Assembly (NCBI GenBank): GCA_934597535.1 | Contig: CAKTRT010000004.1 | Coordinates: forward strand, 1-63,583 | DNA length: 63,583 nt | DNA from: an uncultured Oscillospiraceae bacterium | Lineage (GTDB): Bacteria > Bacillota > Clostridia > Oscillospirales > Oscillospiraceae | Direction: 5' to 3' | Shown: piece after piece, positions 16,825 through 24,362 of the stretch | How positions within the stretch are numbered: the first letter of the stretch is position 1 | How the letters are laid out: each line of letters starts with the position of its first letter | Translations under genes and position numbers: made by a program | Notes under the pieces: generated by a model | What the model was told of the DNA's origin: nothing | The model's input: the letters and a program-made list of their open reading frames with translations, nothing else | Databases searched by the model: none

Positions 16825-17196
16825 TTACTTGATCTCGACCTTGGCGCCAGCCTCTTCGAGCTGCTTCTTGAGTTCCTCGGCATCGTCCTTGGACACGCCT
16901 TCCTTGACGGTCTTGGGAGCGCCTTCGACGAAAGCCTTGGCCTCGGCCAGACCCAGACCGGTCAGCTCGCGGATAACCTTGATGACCTTGATCTTGGCGG
17001 CAGCGTCGAAACCGGCGAGGACGACGTCAAACTCGGTCTTCTCTTCGACAGCGGAAGCAGCAGCGCCGGCAGCGGGAGCAGCCATAGCGGCGGCGGAAAC
17101 GCCGAACTCTTCCTCGAGGGCGTGGACAAGCTCAGAGAGCTCGAGGACGGTAAGGCCCTTGATTTCTTCGATCATAGCAGTAACTTTCTCGCTCAT
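16825..17196 (-). CDS. rplL: Ribosomal protein L7/L12
   Basis: The 123-aa protein has the L7/L12 layout: an N-terminal dimerisation region ([10 protein letters not shown]), an Ala/Gly-rich hinge near residues 35-52, and the C-terminal factor-binding domain ([18 protein letters not shown]). It forms the stalk that recruits translational GTPases. It follows rplJ by 58 bp. Confidence 0.98.
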   Translation of the reverse strand: MSEKVTAMIEEIKGLTVLELSELVHALEEEFGVSAAAMAAPAAGAAASAVEEKTEFDVVLAGFDAAAKIKVIKVIRELTGLGLAEAKAFVEGAPKTVKEGVSKDDAEELKKQLEEAGAKVEIK

Positions 17197-17254
17197 TGTA
17201 ATGATCCTCCTGAATAAGAATTTGTTTTAATTGTTTGTGGTTGGGTGCCGCGGA

Positions 17255-17788
17255 TCACTCTGCGGCGGGAGCTTCGGCAGTCTCCCCGGCGGGAGCACCG
17301 TCTTTCTCGGCGATCTGCTTGAGGACGCAGGCCAGTGCGGAAATGGGAGCCAGCATGGTGCCCAGAACCTGAGCCTGCAGAACCGGCAGCGCGGGGATCG
17401 CAGCCAGAGCGTTGATGGTGGCCATGTCAACGACCTTGCCCTCCATGAAGCCGCCCTTGATCTCGAACTTACCGTTGAGCTTCTTGGCGAAGTCGGCGAT
17501 CACGCGCGCGGGCGCGACAGGATCGGCGGCAATGGCCAGAGAAGTGGTGCCGTTCAGCTGATCGTCAAGCTCGTTGAGACCGACGTTGTTGAAAGCAAAG
17601 CGAAGCAGCGTGTTCTTCACGACCGCATACTCGACCTCGTTCTTGCGGCACTCGGCGCGAAGAGCGGTGTCCTCTGCAACGGTGATGCCCTTGTAATCAA
17701 CGATCACGCCGGCAGCCGCGCCCTGCAGCTTCTCGGTAAGGGAAGCCACGATCGCCTGCTTTTCAGACAGAACTTTTGCGTTAGGCAT
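17255..17788 (-). CDS. rplJ: Ribosomal protein L10
   Basis: The 177-aa protein matches L10, the base of the L7/L12 stalk: an N-terminal K-Q-A-I-V-A-S-L-T-E-K, then V-D-Y-K-G-I-T-V and V-K-N-T-L-L-R. It is preceded by an L10 leader RNA with its own attenuator, the usual autoregulation of the rplJL operon. Confidence 0.97.
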   Translation of the reverse strand: MPNAKVLSEKQAIVASLTEKLQGAAAGVIVDYKGITVAEDTALRAECRKNEVEYAVVKNTLLRFAFNNVGLNELDDQLNGTTSLAIAADPVAPARVIADFAKKLNGKFEIKGGFMEGKVVDMATINALAAIPALPVLQAQVLGTMLAPISALACVLKQIAEKDGAPAGETAEAPAAE

Positions 17789-17864
17789 TTCTTGATTTCA
17801 CCTCCGTTGGATTTTGCGGCACGCCTCCGCGTGCCAGGGGAAAAGAGGCGTTCTAAAAAAGGAA

Positions 17865-17970
17865 ACCGTCCTCATATCGCATGACATGAGGACGGTAAAG
17901 CAATCATAAAATGTTTGCCATCCTCGGCAGGACTTATAAGGCAAGCCTCACCTGCTGTCTTTGGAACGCA
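17865..17970 (-). ncRNA. L10 leader RNA with attenuator
   Basis: On the minus strand the leader contains the conserved kink-turn elements AAAGACAGCAGGTG (17962-17949) and TCCTGCCGAGGA (17932-17921), hallmarks of the Gram-positive L10 leader that binds L10-L12. It is followed by a hairpin, ACCGTCCTCAT with ATGAGGACGGT (17896-17886 and 17875-17865), and a T-rich run, which can act as the attenuator. Confidence 0.88.
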
Positions 17971-17976
17971 TCTAAT

Positions 17977-18005
17977 ATTATATCTAAGGCCGGCAAGCTT
18001 GTCAA
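17977..18005 (-). promoter_or_regulatory. Promoter of rplJL
   Basis: On the minus strand TTGACA (18005-18000), 17 nt, TATAAT (17982-17977): a perfect SigA consensus, placed just before the L10 leader. Confidence 0.93.
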
Positions 18006-18062
18006 CCCTAAATATTTTTTTCCGCAAAACGCCCTAAATTCGCGCCGCGCACAGCGCAAATC

Positions 18063-18093
18063 ATTTTTCTGACGACATGCGCGTCAGAAAAAT
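18063..18093. repeat. 12-bp inverted repeat between the ribosomal operons
   Basis: ATTTTTCTGACG (18063-18074) pairs with CGTCAGAAAAAT (18082-18093). It lies between the rplKA terminator and the rplJ promoter. It could be a second, weaker terminator. Confidence 0.65.
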
Positions 18094-18160
18094 TCCTCTC
18101 GCGGAGCGAGTGTCGAGCCGCGCACGCGCGGCGAGGCACAGAGCGGAGTGCGATCCTGAA

Positions 18161-18188
18161 TCAAAAAAGCCCGAACGGGCTTTTTTGA
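18161..18188 (-). terminator. Terminator of the rplKA operon
   Basis: TCAAAAAAGCCCG (18161-18173) and CGGGCTTTTTTGA (18176-18188) form a stem with a T-run on the minus strand directly after rplA. Confidence 0.92.
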
Positions 18189-18194
18189 AATCTT

Positions 18195-18884
18195 TTAGAT
18201 CTTTGCAGCGTTCATCTTGACGCCGGGCCCCATGGTGGAGGCGGCGACGCAGGACTTGATATACTGGCCCTTGGCGGCGGCGGGCTTGGCCTTGATGATC
18301 GCGCCCATGAGAGCGTTGAAGTTCTCGGTGAGCTTTTCGGGGCCGAAGGAGACCTTGCCGATGGGGCAGTGGATGATGTTGGTCTTGTCGAGACGATACT
18401 CGACCTTACCGGCCTTGGACTCCTGAACAGCCTTGGCAACGTCGGGAGTGACGGTACCGGCCTTCGGGGACGGCATCAGGCCCTTAGGACCGAGCACCTT
18501 ACCGAGACGGCCGACAACACCCATCATGTCAGGGGAAGCGACGACGACGTCGAAGTCGAACCAGTTTTCCTTCTGGATCTTCTCGACGAGGTCCATCTCG
18601 CCGACATAGTCAGCGCCGGCAGCCTTGGCAGCCTCAGCCTTGTCGCCCTTGGCGAAGACGAGAACGCGGACGTTCTTGCCGGTGCCGTTGGGGAGGACGA
18701 TGGCGCCGCGGACCTGCTGGTCAGCGTGACGGGAGTCGACGCCCAGCTTGACGTGCAGCTCGACGGTCTCGTCGAACTTCGCGGAAGCGGTCTTGCAGAT
18801 CAGGCCGAAGCCCTCTGCGGCGTCATACTGCGTATTCTTTTCGATCTGCTTGGCAGCATCCTGATACTTTTTACCTCTAAACAT
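18195..18884 (-). CDS. rplA: Ribosomal protein L1
   Basis: The 229-aa protein is full-length L1: [12 protein letters not shown] near residue 50 and the signature [14 protein letters not shown] near residue 135. It is the last gene of the rpmG-secE-nusG-rplK-rplA run and ends at a terminator. Confidence 0.98.
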   Translation of the reverse strand: MFRGKKYQDAAKQIEKNTQYDAAEGFGLICKTASAKFDETVELHVKLGVDSRHADQQVRGAIVLPNGTGKNVRVLVFAKGDKAEAAKAAGADYVGEMDLVEKIQKENWFDFDVVVASPDMMGVVGRLGKVLGPKGLMPSPKAGTVTPDVAKAVQESKAGKVEYRLDKTNIIHCPIGKVSFGPEKLTENFNALMGAIIKAKPAAAKGQYIKSCVAASTMGPGVKMNAAKI

Positions 18885-18898
18885 TGTTCACACCCTCC

Positions 18899-19324
18899 TT
18901 ATTCTTCGACGACAACGCCCATGGAGCGTGCGGTACCGGCGATCATGCTCATCGCGGACTCAAGCGTGCTCGCGTTGAGGTCGCGCATCTTCATCTCAGC
19001 GATCTTCTGGACGGAAGCCTTGGAGATGGTAGCGACCTTGGTCTTGTTGGGCACGCCGGAACCGGACTCGATGTTGCACTCCTTCTTGATGAGGACGGCA
19101 GCGGGAGGAGTCTTGGTGACGAAGGAGAAGGAACGGTCGGCATACACCGTGATGACAACGGGGATGATGAGGCCCATGTCGTTCTTGGTGCGCTCGTTGA
19201 ATTCCTTGGTGAACGCAGCGATGTTGACGCCGTGCTGACCGAGCGCGGGGCCAACGGGGGGTGCGGGAGTTGCTTTGCCTGCAGGGATCTGCAGCTTAAC
19301 GTAACCGGTGATCTTCTGTGCCAT
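18899..19324 (-). CDS. rplK: Ribosomal protein L11
   Basis: The 141-aa protein starts [11 protein letters not shown] and has the L11 motifs [12 protein letters not shown] and [10 protein letters not shown]. The start at 19324 follows AAGGAGGTG; a longer frame from 19405 is spurious. It forms the GTPase-associated centre with the L10 stalk. Confidence 0.98.
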   Translation of the reverse strand: MAQKITGYVKLQIPAGKATPAPPVGPALGQHGVNIAAFTKEFNERTKNDMGLIIPVVITVYADRSFSFVTKTPPAAVLIKKECNIESGSGVPNKTKVATISKASVQKIAEMKMRDLNASTLESAMSMIAGTARSMGVVVEE

Positions 19325-19442
19325 GAGAGGCACCTCCTTAATATTGATGTGGTAACGACCGGCGATTCCGGCCGCCCTTGGCGAGACGCTTCGCGTCTCT
19401 CCCACGTTTGCCGCTTTCGCGGCTCATCGCTTCTTGCGGTGA

Positions 19443-19973
19443 TTACGGTTCTACGACCTCGACCTGATCGAGCTCCAGCTCGACCGGCGTTTCGCGTCCG
19501 AACATGGACACGACCACGCACACCTTGTTCTTCTCTGCGTCGATCTCTTCGACCGTGCCGAGGAAGGACGAAAGCGGGCCGTCGGTGATCTTGACCTGAT
19601 CGCCGACATTGTAGCGCACGACGATCTCTCGCCGTTCCATGCCAAGCGCCAGGACTTCCTCTTCCGTCAGAGGAATGGGTTCATTGTTCGCCGTGCCGAC
19701 AAAGCCGGTCACGCCGCGAATGTTGCGGATCAGATGCCAGGTGTCGTCCGTCATAATCATCTTGACGAGCACGTAGCCCGGGAAGACCTTGCGTTCGACT
19801 TCCTTCGTCTCGCCCGAGTCGGTCACTTCCGTGACGGTCTCCAGCGGAACCTGAATGTCGAGGATCATGTCCTCCAGATGACGGTTGGCGACGAACTTTT
19901 CGATGGCGGTCTTGACTGCGTTTTCATAGCCGGAGTAGGTATGCGCGACATACCACTTAGCGTTATCAGCCAT
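19443..19973 (-). CDS. nusG: Transcription termination/antitermination factor NusG
   Basis: The 176-aa protein has the NGN domain (W-Y-V-A-H-T-Y-S-G-Y-E near residue 7, P-G-Y-V-L-V-K-M near 70, G-V-T-G-F-V-G) and a C-terminal KOW domain (G-D-Q-V-K-I-T-D-G-P). It travels with RNA polymerase. It starts 13 bp after secE. Confidence 0.97.
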   Translation of the reverse strand: MADNAKWYVAHTYSGYENAVKTAIEKFVANRHLEDMILDIQVPLETVTEVTDSGETKEVERKVFPGYVLVKMIMTDDTWHLIRNIRGVTGFVGTANNEPIPLTEEEVLALGMERREIVVRYNVGDQVKITDGPLSSFLGTVEEIDAEKNKVCVVVSMFGRETPVELELDQVEVVEP

Positions 19974-19986
19974 GACTGCTCTCCTG

Positions 19987-20196
19987 TCAGCCCGCGAGAC
20001 CGATCAGCAGGTGAACTGCGGAAACGGCCACATAGTCGAACAGCCAGATGCAGGCGCCGACGACAAGGGAGCACAGCAGCACAGTGCCGGTGTTCTTCGC
20101 CGTGGTGGATGCGTTGGGCCATACGACCTTCTTCAGTTCGCTTCTCATTTCACGGAACCACTTGGAGCGGTCCTTCTTCTTCTTTTCTTCTGCCAT
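19987..20196 (-). CDS. secE: Preprotein translocase subunit SecE
   Basis: The 69-aa protein has a charged N-terminus, the conserved R-S-E-L-K-K-V-V-W-P-N segment and one membrane helix, the minimal SecE layout of Gram-positive bacteria. It sits between rpmG and nusG as usual. Confidence 0.95.
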   Translation of the reverse strand: MAEEKKKKDRSKWFREMRSELKKVVWPNASTTAKNTGTVLLCSLVVGACIWLFDYVAVSAVHLLIGLAG

Positions 20197-20216
20197 GTTT
20201 CAACAGCCTTTCCTAA

Positions 20217-20366
20217 TTACTTAGTTTCAGTGTGGACGGTGTGCTTCTTGCAGAAGGGGCAGTACTTGTTCAGCTCGAGCTTGTCCGGGGTGTTCTTCTT
20301 GTTCTTCATCGTGTTGTAGTTTCTCTGCTTGCACTCGTTGCATCTGAGCGTGATCTTAATGCGCAT
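20217..20366 (-). CDS. rpmG: Ribosomal protein L33
   Basis: This 49-codon gene reads M-R-I-K-I-T-L-R-C and carries four zinc-binding cysteines as C-N-E-C and C-P-F-C, so it is the zinc-containing C+ form of L33. AAGGAGGTG precedes the ATG at 20366. It opens the secE-nusG-rplK-rplA operon. Confidence 0.96.
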   Translation of the reverse strand: MRIKITLRCNECKQRNYNTMKNKKNTPDKLELNKYCPFCKKHTVHTETK

Positions 20367-20521
20367 CTAACGGCACCTCCTTATTTACTCAGCTCCGCTT
20401 ACCACAGCCGGCGCGGAACTGGCGATTGCCTCCCTGCTCTCAAATTTGAGGGGCGCTTTTCTCTTGCGCACCGAGAAGCAAAAGCGCGCAAAAAGAAAGC
20501 CCTCTTTCACAGGTAATTGAA

Positions 20522-20550
20522 ATAGTACCACAGGGCAAGTCCGCCGTCAA
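20522..20550 (-). promoter_or_regulatory. Promoter of the rpmG-secE-nusG-rplKA operon
   Basis: On the minus strand TTGACG (20550-20545), 17 nt, TACTAT (20527-20522), with an untranslated leader of about 150 nt before rpmG. Confidence 0.75.
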
Positions 20551-20561
20551 GCACAAAATGC

Positions 20562-20589
20562 TTGAAAAATAAGATTTTTTTTGTATAAT
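20562..20589 (+). promoter_or_regulatory. Promoter of ruvX
   Basis: TTGAAA (20562-20567), 16 nt, TATAAT (20584-20589), 33 bp before the start codon and back to back with the rpmG promoter. Confidence 0.78.
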
Positions 20590-20621
20590 GGGGTCACTAC
20601 GGATTTTGAGAGGATTTTTGT

Positions 20622-21041
20622 ATGAAGATCATGGCTATTGACTACGGCGACGTGCACACCGGCGTTGCTATCTCCGACCGCACGCTGACGCTCACGGGGT
20701 TTTCGACCGTTATCACCGCCTACCGGCCCGAGACGGTCATAGAAAAGCTGCTGCCTCTGATCTCTGAGCACGAGGTGAGCGAACTGGTGCTCGGCCACCC
20801 GCTCAACATGGACGGCACGCGCGGTCCTCGCGCGGAGAAGGCGGAGGGCTTTGCCGAAATGCTGCGTGAAGCCGCATCGCTTCCCGTCACGCTCTGGGAC
20901 GAGCGCCGTACAACCGTGGATGCGCATAATATTCTGATGAATAACGGCAAGCGAGCCAAGGAGCGCAAGAAGACGGTCGATGCCGTCGCAGCGAGCCTGA
21001 TGCTTGAAGGTTACTTAACCTTCAAAAAACGTCAAGGGTAA
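20622..21041 (+). CDS. ruvX: Holliday junction resolvase-like protein YqgF/RuvX
   Basis: The 139-aa protein has the RNase H-fold motifs of YqgF: A-I-D-Y-G-D-V-H-T-G-V-A near residue 5 (catalytic Asp), V-L-G-H-P-L-N-M-D-G-T, W-D-E-R-R-T-T and K-T-V-D-A-V-A-A. The family is linked to pre-16S rRNA 5' processing and Holliday junction resolution. It stands alone behind its own promoter. Confidence 0.9.
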   Translation: MKIMAIDYGDVHTGVAISDRTLTLTGFSTVITAYRPETVIEKLLPLISEHEVSELVLGHPLNMDGTRGPRAEKAEGFAEMLREAASLPVTLWDERRTTVDAHNILMNNGKRAKERKKTVDAVAASLMLEGYLTFKKRQG

Positions 21042-21100
21042 CATATCACAGCGCGGCAGCGCTGTACTTTGTTCCCCTGCGCCGCGCAGGGAAGCGGGAC

Positions 21101-21140
21101 AAAGGGGCCATTCTCTTTTGCAAAAGAGAATGGCCCCTTT
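21101..21140. repeat. 40-bp perfect palindrome (repeat unit A)
   Basis: The 20 bases 21101-21120 (AAAGGGGCCATTCTC then TTTTG) are followed directly by their exact reverse complement (21121-21140), then by CCCCAAGAGAAAGG. The same unit, diverged and inverted, is at 21605-21664. Confidence 0.85.
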
Positions 21141-21623
21141 GAAACCCCAAGAGAAAGGCTTTTGATTGGCAGTCTGAGGCTTGAATGACACTTATACCTC
21201 CGGAATGGGAATGCCTGCACGCGGCGTTGCCGCGGTTAGTGTTGCTATACGATTTGTCTCTGCTTCTATTATCCGCTGTTGCGCAGCCGTTGGCGGCTTT
21301 GCCGCCTTACGGATGCGGTACACCCCTTGCGGGTGCCGCTCTGCCAGCCTCGTAGAAGTGCAGCCTAATTTCCGTCTACTGCCAGTCTCCGCAATGCGGC
21401 GAGCGCAGCAATGCCGCATTCGGAGCGCAGTCTGTCGCCGAGCAAACGTCACATGCGCCTCACGGTAGTAAGGCGCGGTTGCAAAGCGTAACGAATCGCA
21501 GAAGATTCATGGCGAAGCCATGTACACTGCACTCGATTCCGCAGGCTGAGAAGTTCTTCAAGATCGAGATTGCCAATGTCGGGGGACGAGGGGCACTCCC
21601 CTCGTCCTTTCTCTTTGGGGTAT

Positions 21624-21664
21624 AAGGGGGATATTCTCTTTCCGAGAAAGAGAATATCCCCCTT
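21624..21664. repeat. 19-bp-arm palindrome (repeat unit B, inverted)
   Basis: Arms 21624-21642 and 21646-21664 pair perfectly around CGA. Read in reverse complement, the unit matches unit A in length and sequence. Where the arm changed from GGGGCCATTC to GGGGGATATTC, the other arm changed to match. CCTTTCTCTTTGGGG precedes it on this strand, mirroring the tail of unit A. Confidence 0.82.
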
Positions 21665-21707
21665 TGCCGCGTCCCCCACACGGTGTGGGGGAAAATCCCC
21701 AAAAGTA

Positions 21708-24362
21708 TCACTTTTTGAACTTCTTAATGGTATCAGCAATGATACCCTGTTTCAAAATCAAGCTGACCAGCACGTAAACGACGCACCCAACAACGCCCGT
21801 CAGGCCGCACTTGACGACGAGCATCAGCTTGCTGTCGTCCGCCGTGACGAGCAGCGCGTGCCCGCCGTAGAGCACGACTGCCATCGCCGCCGTTGCGGCA
21901 AGACACTTCAGAAGCGGGACAAGGCGCACGATCTTCGTCCCGTGGAAGAGCTGAACGGCCATCGCCACGGCGCCGATGGTCAGTGCAAGCGATGTTGCTG
22001 CGGCAACGCCAGTATCGGTGTAAAACACGCGGTTGAGCGCCACGTTCAGCGCCAGCACACCCAGATTGATGAGCAGCGGAACGAGCGTCTTTTTCATCGC
22101 GTAGTAGGCCTTGTTCAAGAGGTCGAGCGCGGCAAAGGCGCTCATGCCAAGCGCGTAGCGCGCAAAGATGCTGCCTGTCATCTCGGTCGATTCGGCGGTA
22201 AAGCTGCCGCTTTCAAAGATGACGCGGATGATATCTGTGCCGAAGGCACACATCATCGCGCACACAGGGAAAATGAACAGCAGCGTATTTTCCGTCACAT
22301 TCCAGATGTAGCCGAGATAGCCCGTGGAGTCCTCCTTCGTAAACTCGCGGTTGAAGCGCGGGAACATGACTGCGCTGATGCTGTAGAGCACGCTGGTCGT
22401 GAGCGGGGTGAAGAGCTTATCGGCATAGTAAAAGGCGCTGACGGCGCTGTCGTTGAAGGCGGTGGCGGTCGCCGTGTCGATGAGATAGCAGAAGAGAAAC
22501 ACCGAGGTCGTCAGCACCGTGACGAGCGCGGTACGGAAGTACGTGCCGACATAGTCCGCCTTGCGGTCGAGCATCGGCCGGTAGACATAATGTTCCATTT
22601 TCGCATACGGGATGCTCATGGCAAGCTGCAGGAGCCATGCGCACGAGCTGGCGATCACCACTCCCTTGATGCCCCACTTGGCACCGAGAGTCACCAGGAA
22701 GACGGCAAGAAAGGCGTTATACGGGATACTCATGCTGCCCTGCAATTCATAGTGGTCGGTCGCCTGGAAGATGGCGACGTTCAGATACGCCGCCGCCACG
22801 ACCGGCAGCGCGCAGGCCATGATGCGGATATAGCTCGCAAGGCGCGGCAGCTCGGCTGCGTCAAGATCCCAGATCGTGCCGACGAGCGGCGTCGAGGCAA
22901 AGACCTGCCACAAAACGACCGCCGCGAGCGAGCCGAGCAGCGTAATGGTCAACAGGTTGTTGGCCGCTTTTTCGCCGCGCTTGCGGTCGGCGGCGAATTC
23001 CTTCGTCAAAATCGGCACCGCCGCGATGCACAGCGCGTAGCACATCGTCGTGAAAAGATAGAGCGTCGAGTTATACGACGCGGTGTAGAGGTCCGCATCC
23101 ACGCCGGTGCCGAAGATATTGGCCTGCATCATCTCGCGCACCACGCCGAGGAGCTTGGCAAAGAGCGTGAGCAAAAAGACGATGCTGATCGCGCCTGCCG
23201 TGCGGACGCCCGATTTTTCTTTCTTTTCCGTGTTTTTTTGCGGGTCCTGCATGGTGTGTTTCCTCGATTTCTCCATGATCGCGCAGATCATTTCCTCGTT
23301 GGTGTCCAGCTTGCGCGAAAGCTCGGCCATATGCGTTTCGACACACTGCACCTGCTCCTTGCCTGTTTCGAGCACGCGCTCCGCCTCAGGCTCAAAAAGC
23401 TCCTCGGTGAACCCCTCTCGTGTGCTCAGCTTGTCAAGCCCCACGGAGTTCAAAAACGCCGTGCACTTGGGGTCGTATGAAATGCCGATGAGCGGCACGC
23501 CCATGATGGCCGCATAGATCAGCGAATGCAGGCGCACGCCCACGAGCATGTCCATATTGCCGATGATGGAAAGCATGTCCTCGGAGAGGTACTTTTCATT
23601 CAGGCACACCGCCGTATTGTCAGGAAGCTGCGCGGAAATATGGCGGCAGACTTCGCCATCCTCTTCGTAGTGGAATGGGATGAGCACGGACTGTGCGTTG
23701 TACTTTTCCTTGAGCCACCGGATGGACTTGAGGATCTCGGCGACAAAGCGGCTGTCCCTGTTCCGCTCGCGGATGGCCCAGCCGATGGTCAGACGGCCAT
23801 CCAGCGAAACGCCTGCTTTTTTCAGGATTGCCGCGCCGACGTCCTTATCCGGCTTTTTCATGCGGATGACAGGGTCTGCTGTGATGACGATCCTTTCGCG
23901 TGCAATGCCGATCTCCTCCAGCAGTGCTGCCGAGCGCTCATCGCGCACGACGATGCCGTCCACCCGCTTGAGCGCCGCCGCCGCGGCACGGCGGTTGCCG
24001 GGCCGGTCGATCGGCCCGATGCCCTGCGAATAGATGAAGACCTTTTTGCGAAAAAACTGTGCGCAGCGAATGATGGAAAGGTAATAGTGCAGGCTCTTGC
24101 TGCTCGTCACATCCTGCAAAAGGCTTCCGCCGCCGGAGATGAGCATGTCGCATTTTTTCACCGCGCGCAATATCGCCATCGGCGACATGCGGTCCACCGC
24201 CTCGACGCCGTACTTTTCGCGCGTGGAGGCGGGGTTGTGCGAGAGCACTGTGAGCGAGCAGTCGGGAATGTGCTCGCGCAGCGAGGTCACCAGCGTGCGC
24301 AGGATGGACTCATCGCCGATATTGTCGAAGCCGTAATAGCCAGAGATCAAAATGTTAACCAT
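21708..24362 (-). CDS. CsaB polysaccharide pyruvyltransferase fused to MurJ-type lipid flippase
   Basis: The 884-aa protein has two domains normally made by separate genes. Residues 1-370 match CsaB-type pyruvyltransferases (I-S-G-Y-Y-G-F-D-N-I-G-D-E near the start, S-G-G-G-S-L-L-Q-D, Y-S-Q-G-I-G-P-I), which add pyruvate to wall polysaccharide so that SLH domains can bind. After a lysine-rich linker (about 371-400), residues 400-884 form a 13-14-helix MVF/MurJ flippase (A-K-L-L-G-V-V-R-E near 420, A-V-M-F-P-R-F-N). The ATG at 24362 overlaps the stop of the upstream gene. There is no stop or frameshift at the junction. The window also encodes a large SLH protein that would use pyruvylated wall polymer. 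Confidence 0.88.
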   Translation of the reverse strand: MVNILISGYYGFDNIGDESILRTLVTSLREHIPDCSLTVLSHNPASTREKYGVEAVDRMSPMAILRAVKKCDMLISGGGSLLQDVTSSKSLHYYLSIIRCAQFFRKKVFIYSQGIGPIDRPGNRRAAAAALKRVDGIVVRDERSAALLEEIGIARERIVITADPVIRMKKPDKDVGAAILKKAGVSLDGRLTIGWAIRERNRDSRFVAEILKSIRWLKEKYNAQSVLIPFHYEEDGEVCRHISAQLPDNTAVCLNEKYLSEDMLSIIGNMDMLVGVRLHSLIYAAIMGVPLIGISYDPKCTAFLNSVGLDKLSTREGFTEELFEPEAERVLETGKEQVQCVETHMAELSRKLDTNEEMICAIMEKSRKHTMQDPQKNTEKKEKSGVRTAGAISIVFLLTLFAKLLGVVREMMQANIFGTGVDADLYTASYNSTLYLFTTMCYALCIAAVPILTKEFAADRKRGEKAANNLLTITLLGSLAAVVLWQVFASTPLVGTIWDLDAAELPRLASYIRIMACALPVVAAAYLNVAIFQATDHYELQGSMSIPYNAFLAVFLVTLGAKWGIKGVVIASSCAWLLQLAMSIPYAKMEHYVYRPMLDRKADYVGTYFRTALVTVLTTSVFLFCYLIDTATATAFNDSAVSAFYYADKLFTPLTTSVLYSISAVMFPRFNREFTKEDSTGYLGYIWNVTENTLLFIFPVCAMMCAFGTDIIRVIFESGSFTAESTEMTGSIFARYALGMSAFAALDLLNKAYYAMKKTLVPLLINLGVLALNVALNRVFYTDTGVAAATSLALTIGAVAMAVQLFHGTKIVRLVPLLKCLAATAAMAVVLYGGHALLVTADDSKLMLVVKCGLTGVVGCVVYVLVSLILKQGIIADTIKKFKK

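Larger units (their letters stand above)
21042..21707. other. Gene-free region with related palindromic repeats
   Basis: No convincing gene lies here. The stretch contains two long, related palindromes in opposite orientation (21101-21140 and 21624-21664), a third hairpin (CCCCCACAC 21673-21681 with GTGTGGGGG 21683-21691) and low-complexity sequence with short repeats between them. It resembles the palindromic intergenic repeats (REP/MITE-like) of GC-rich Clostridia. Confidence 0.6.

Noticed and set aside
21570..23480. 636-codon plus-strand frame opposite the MurJ part
   Set aside because: Antisense shadow; the minus strand encodes clear MurJ helices.
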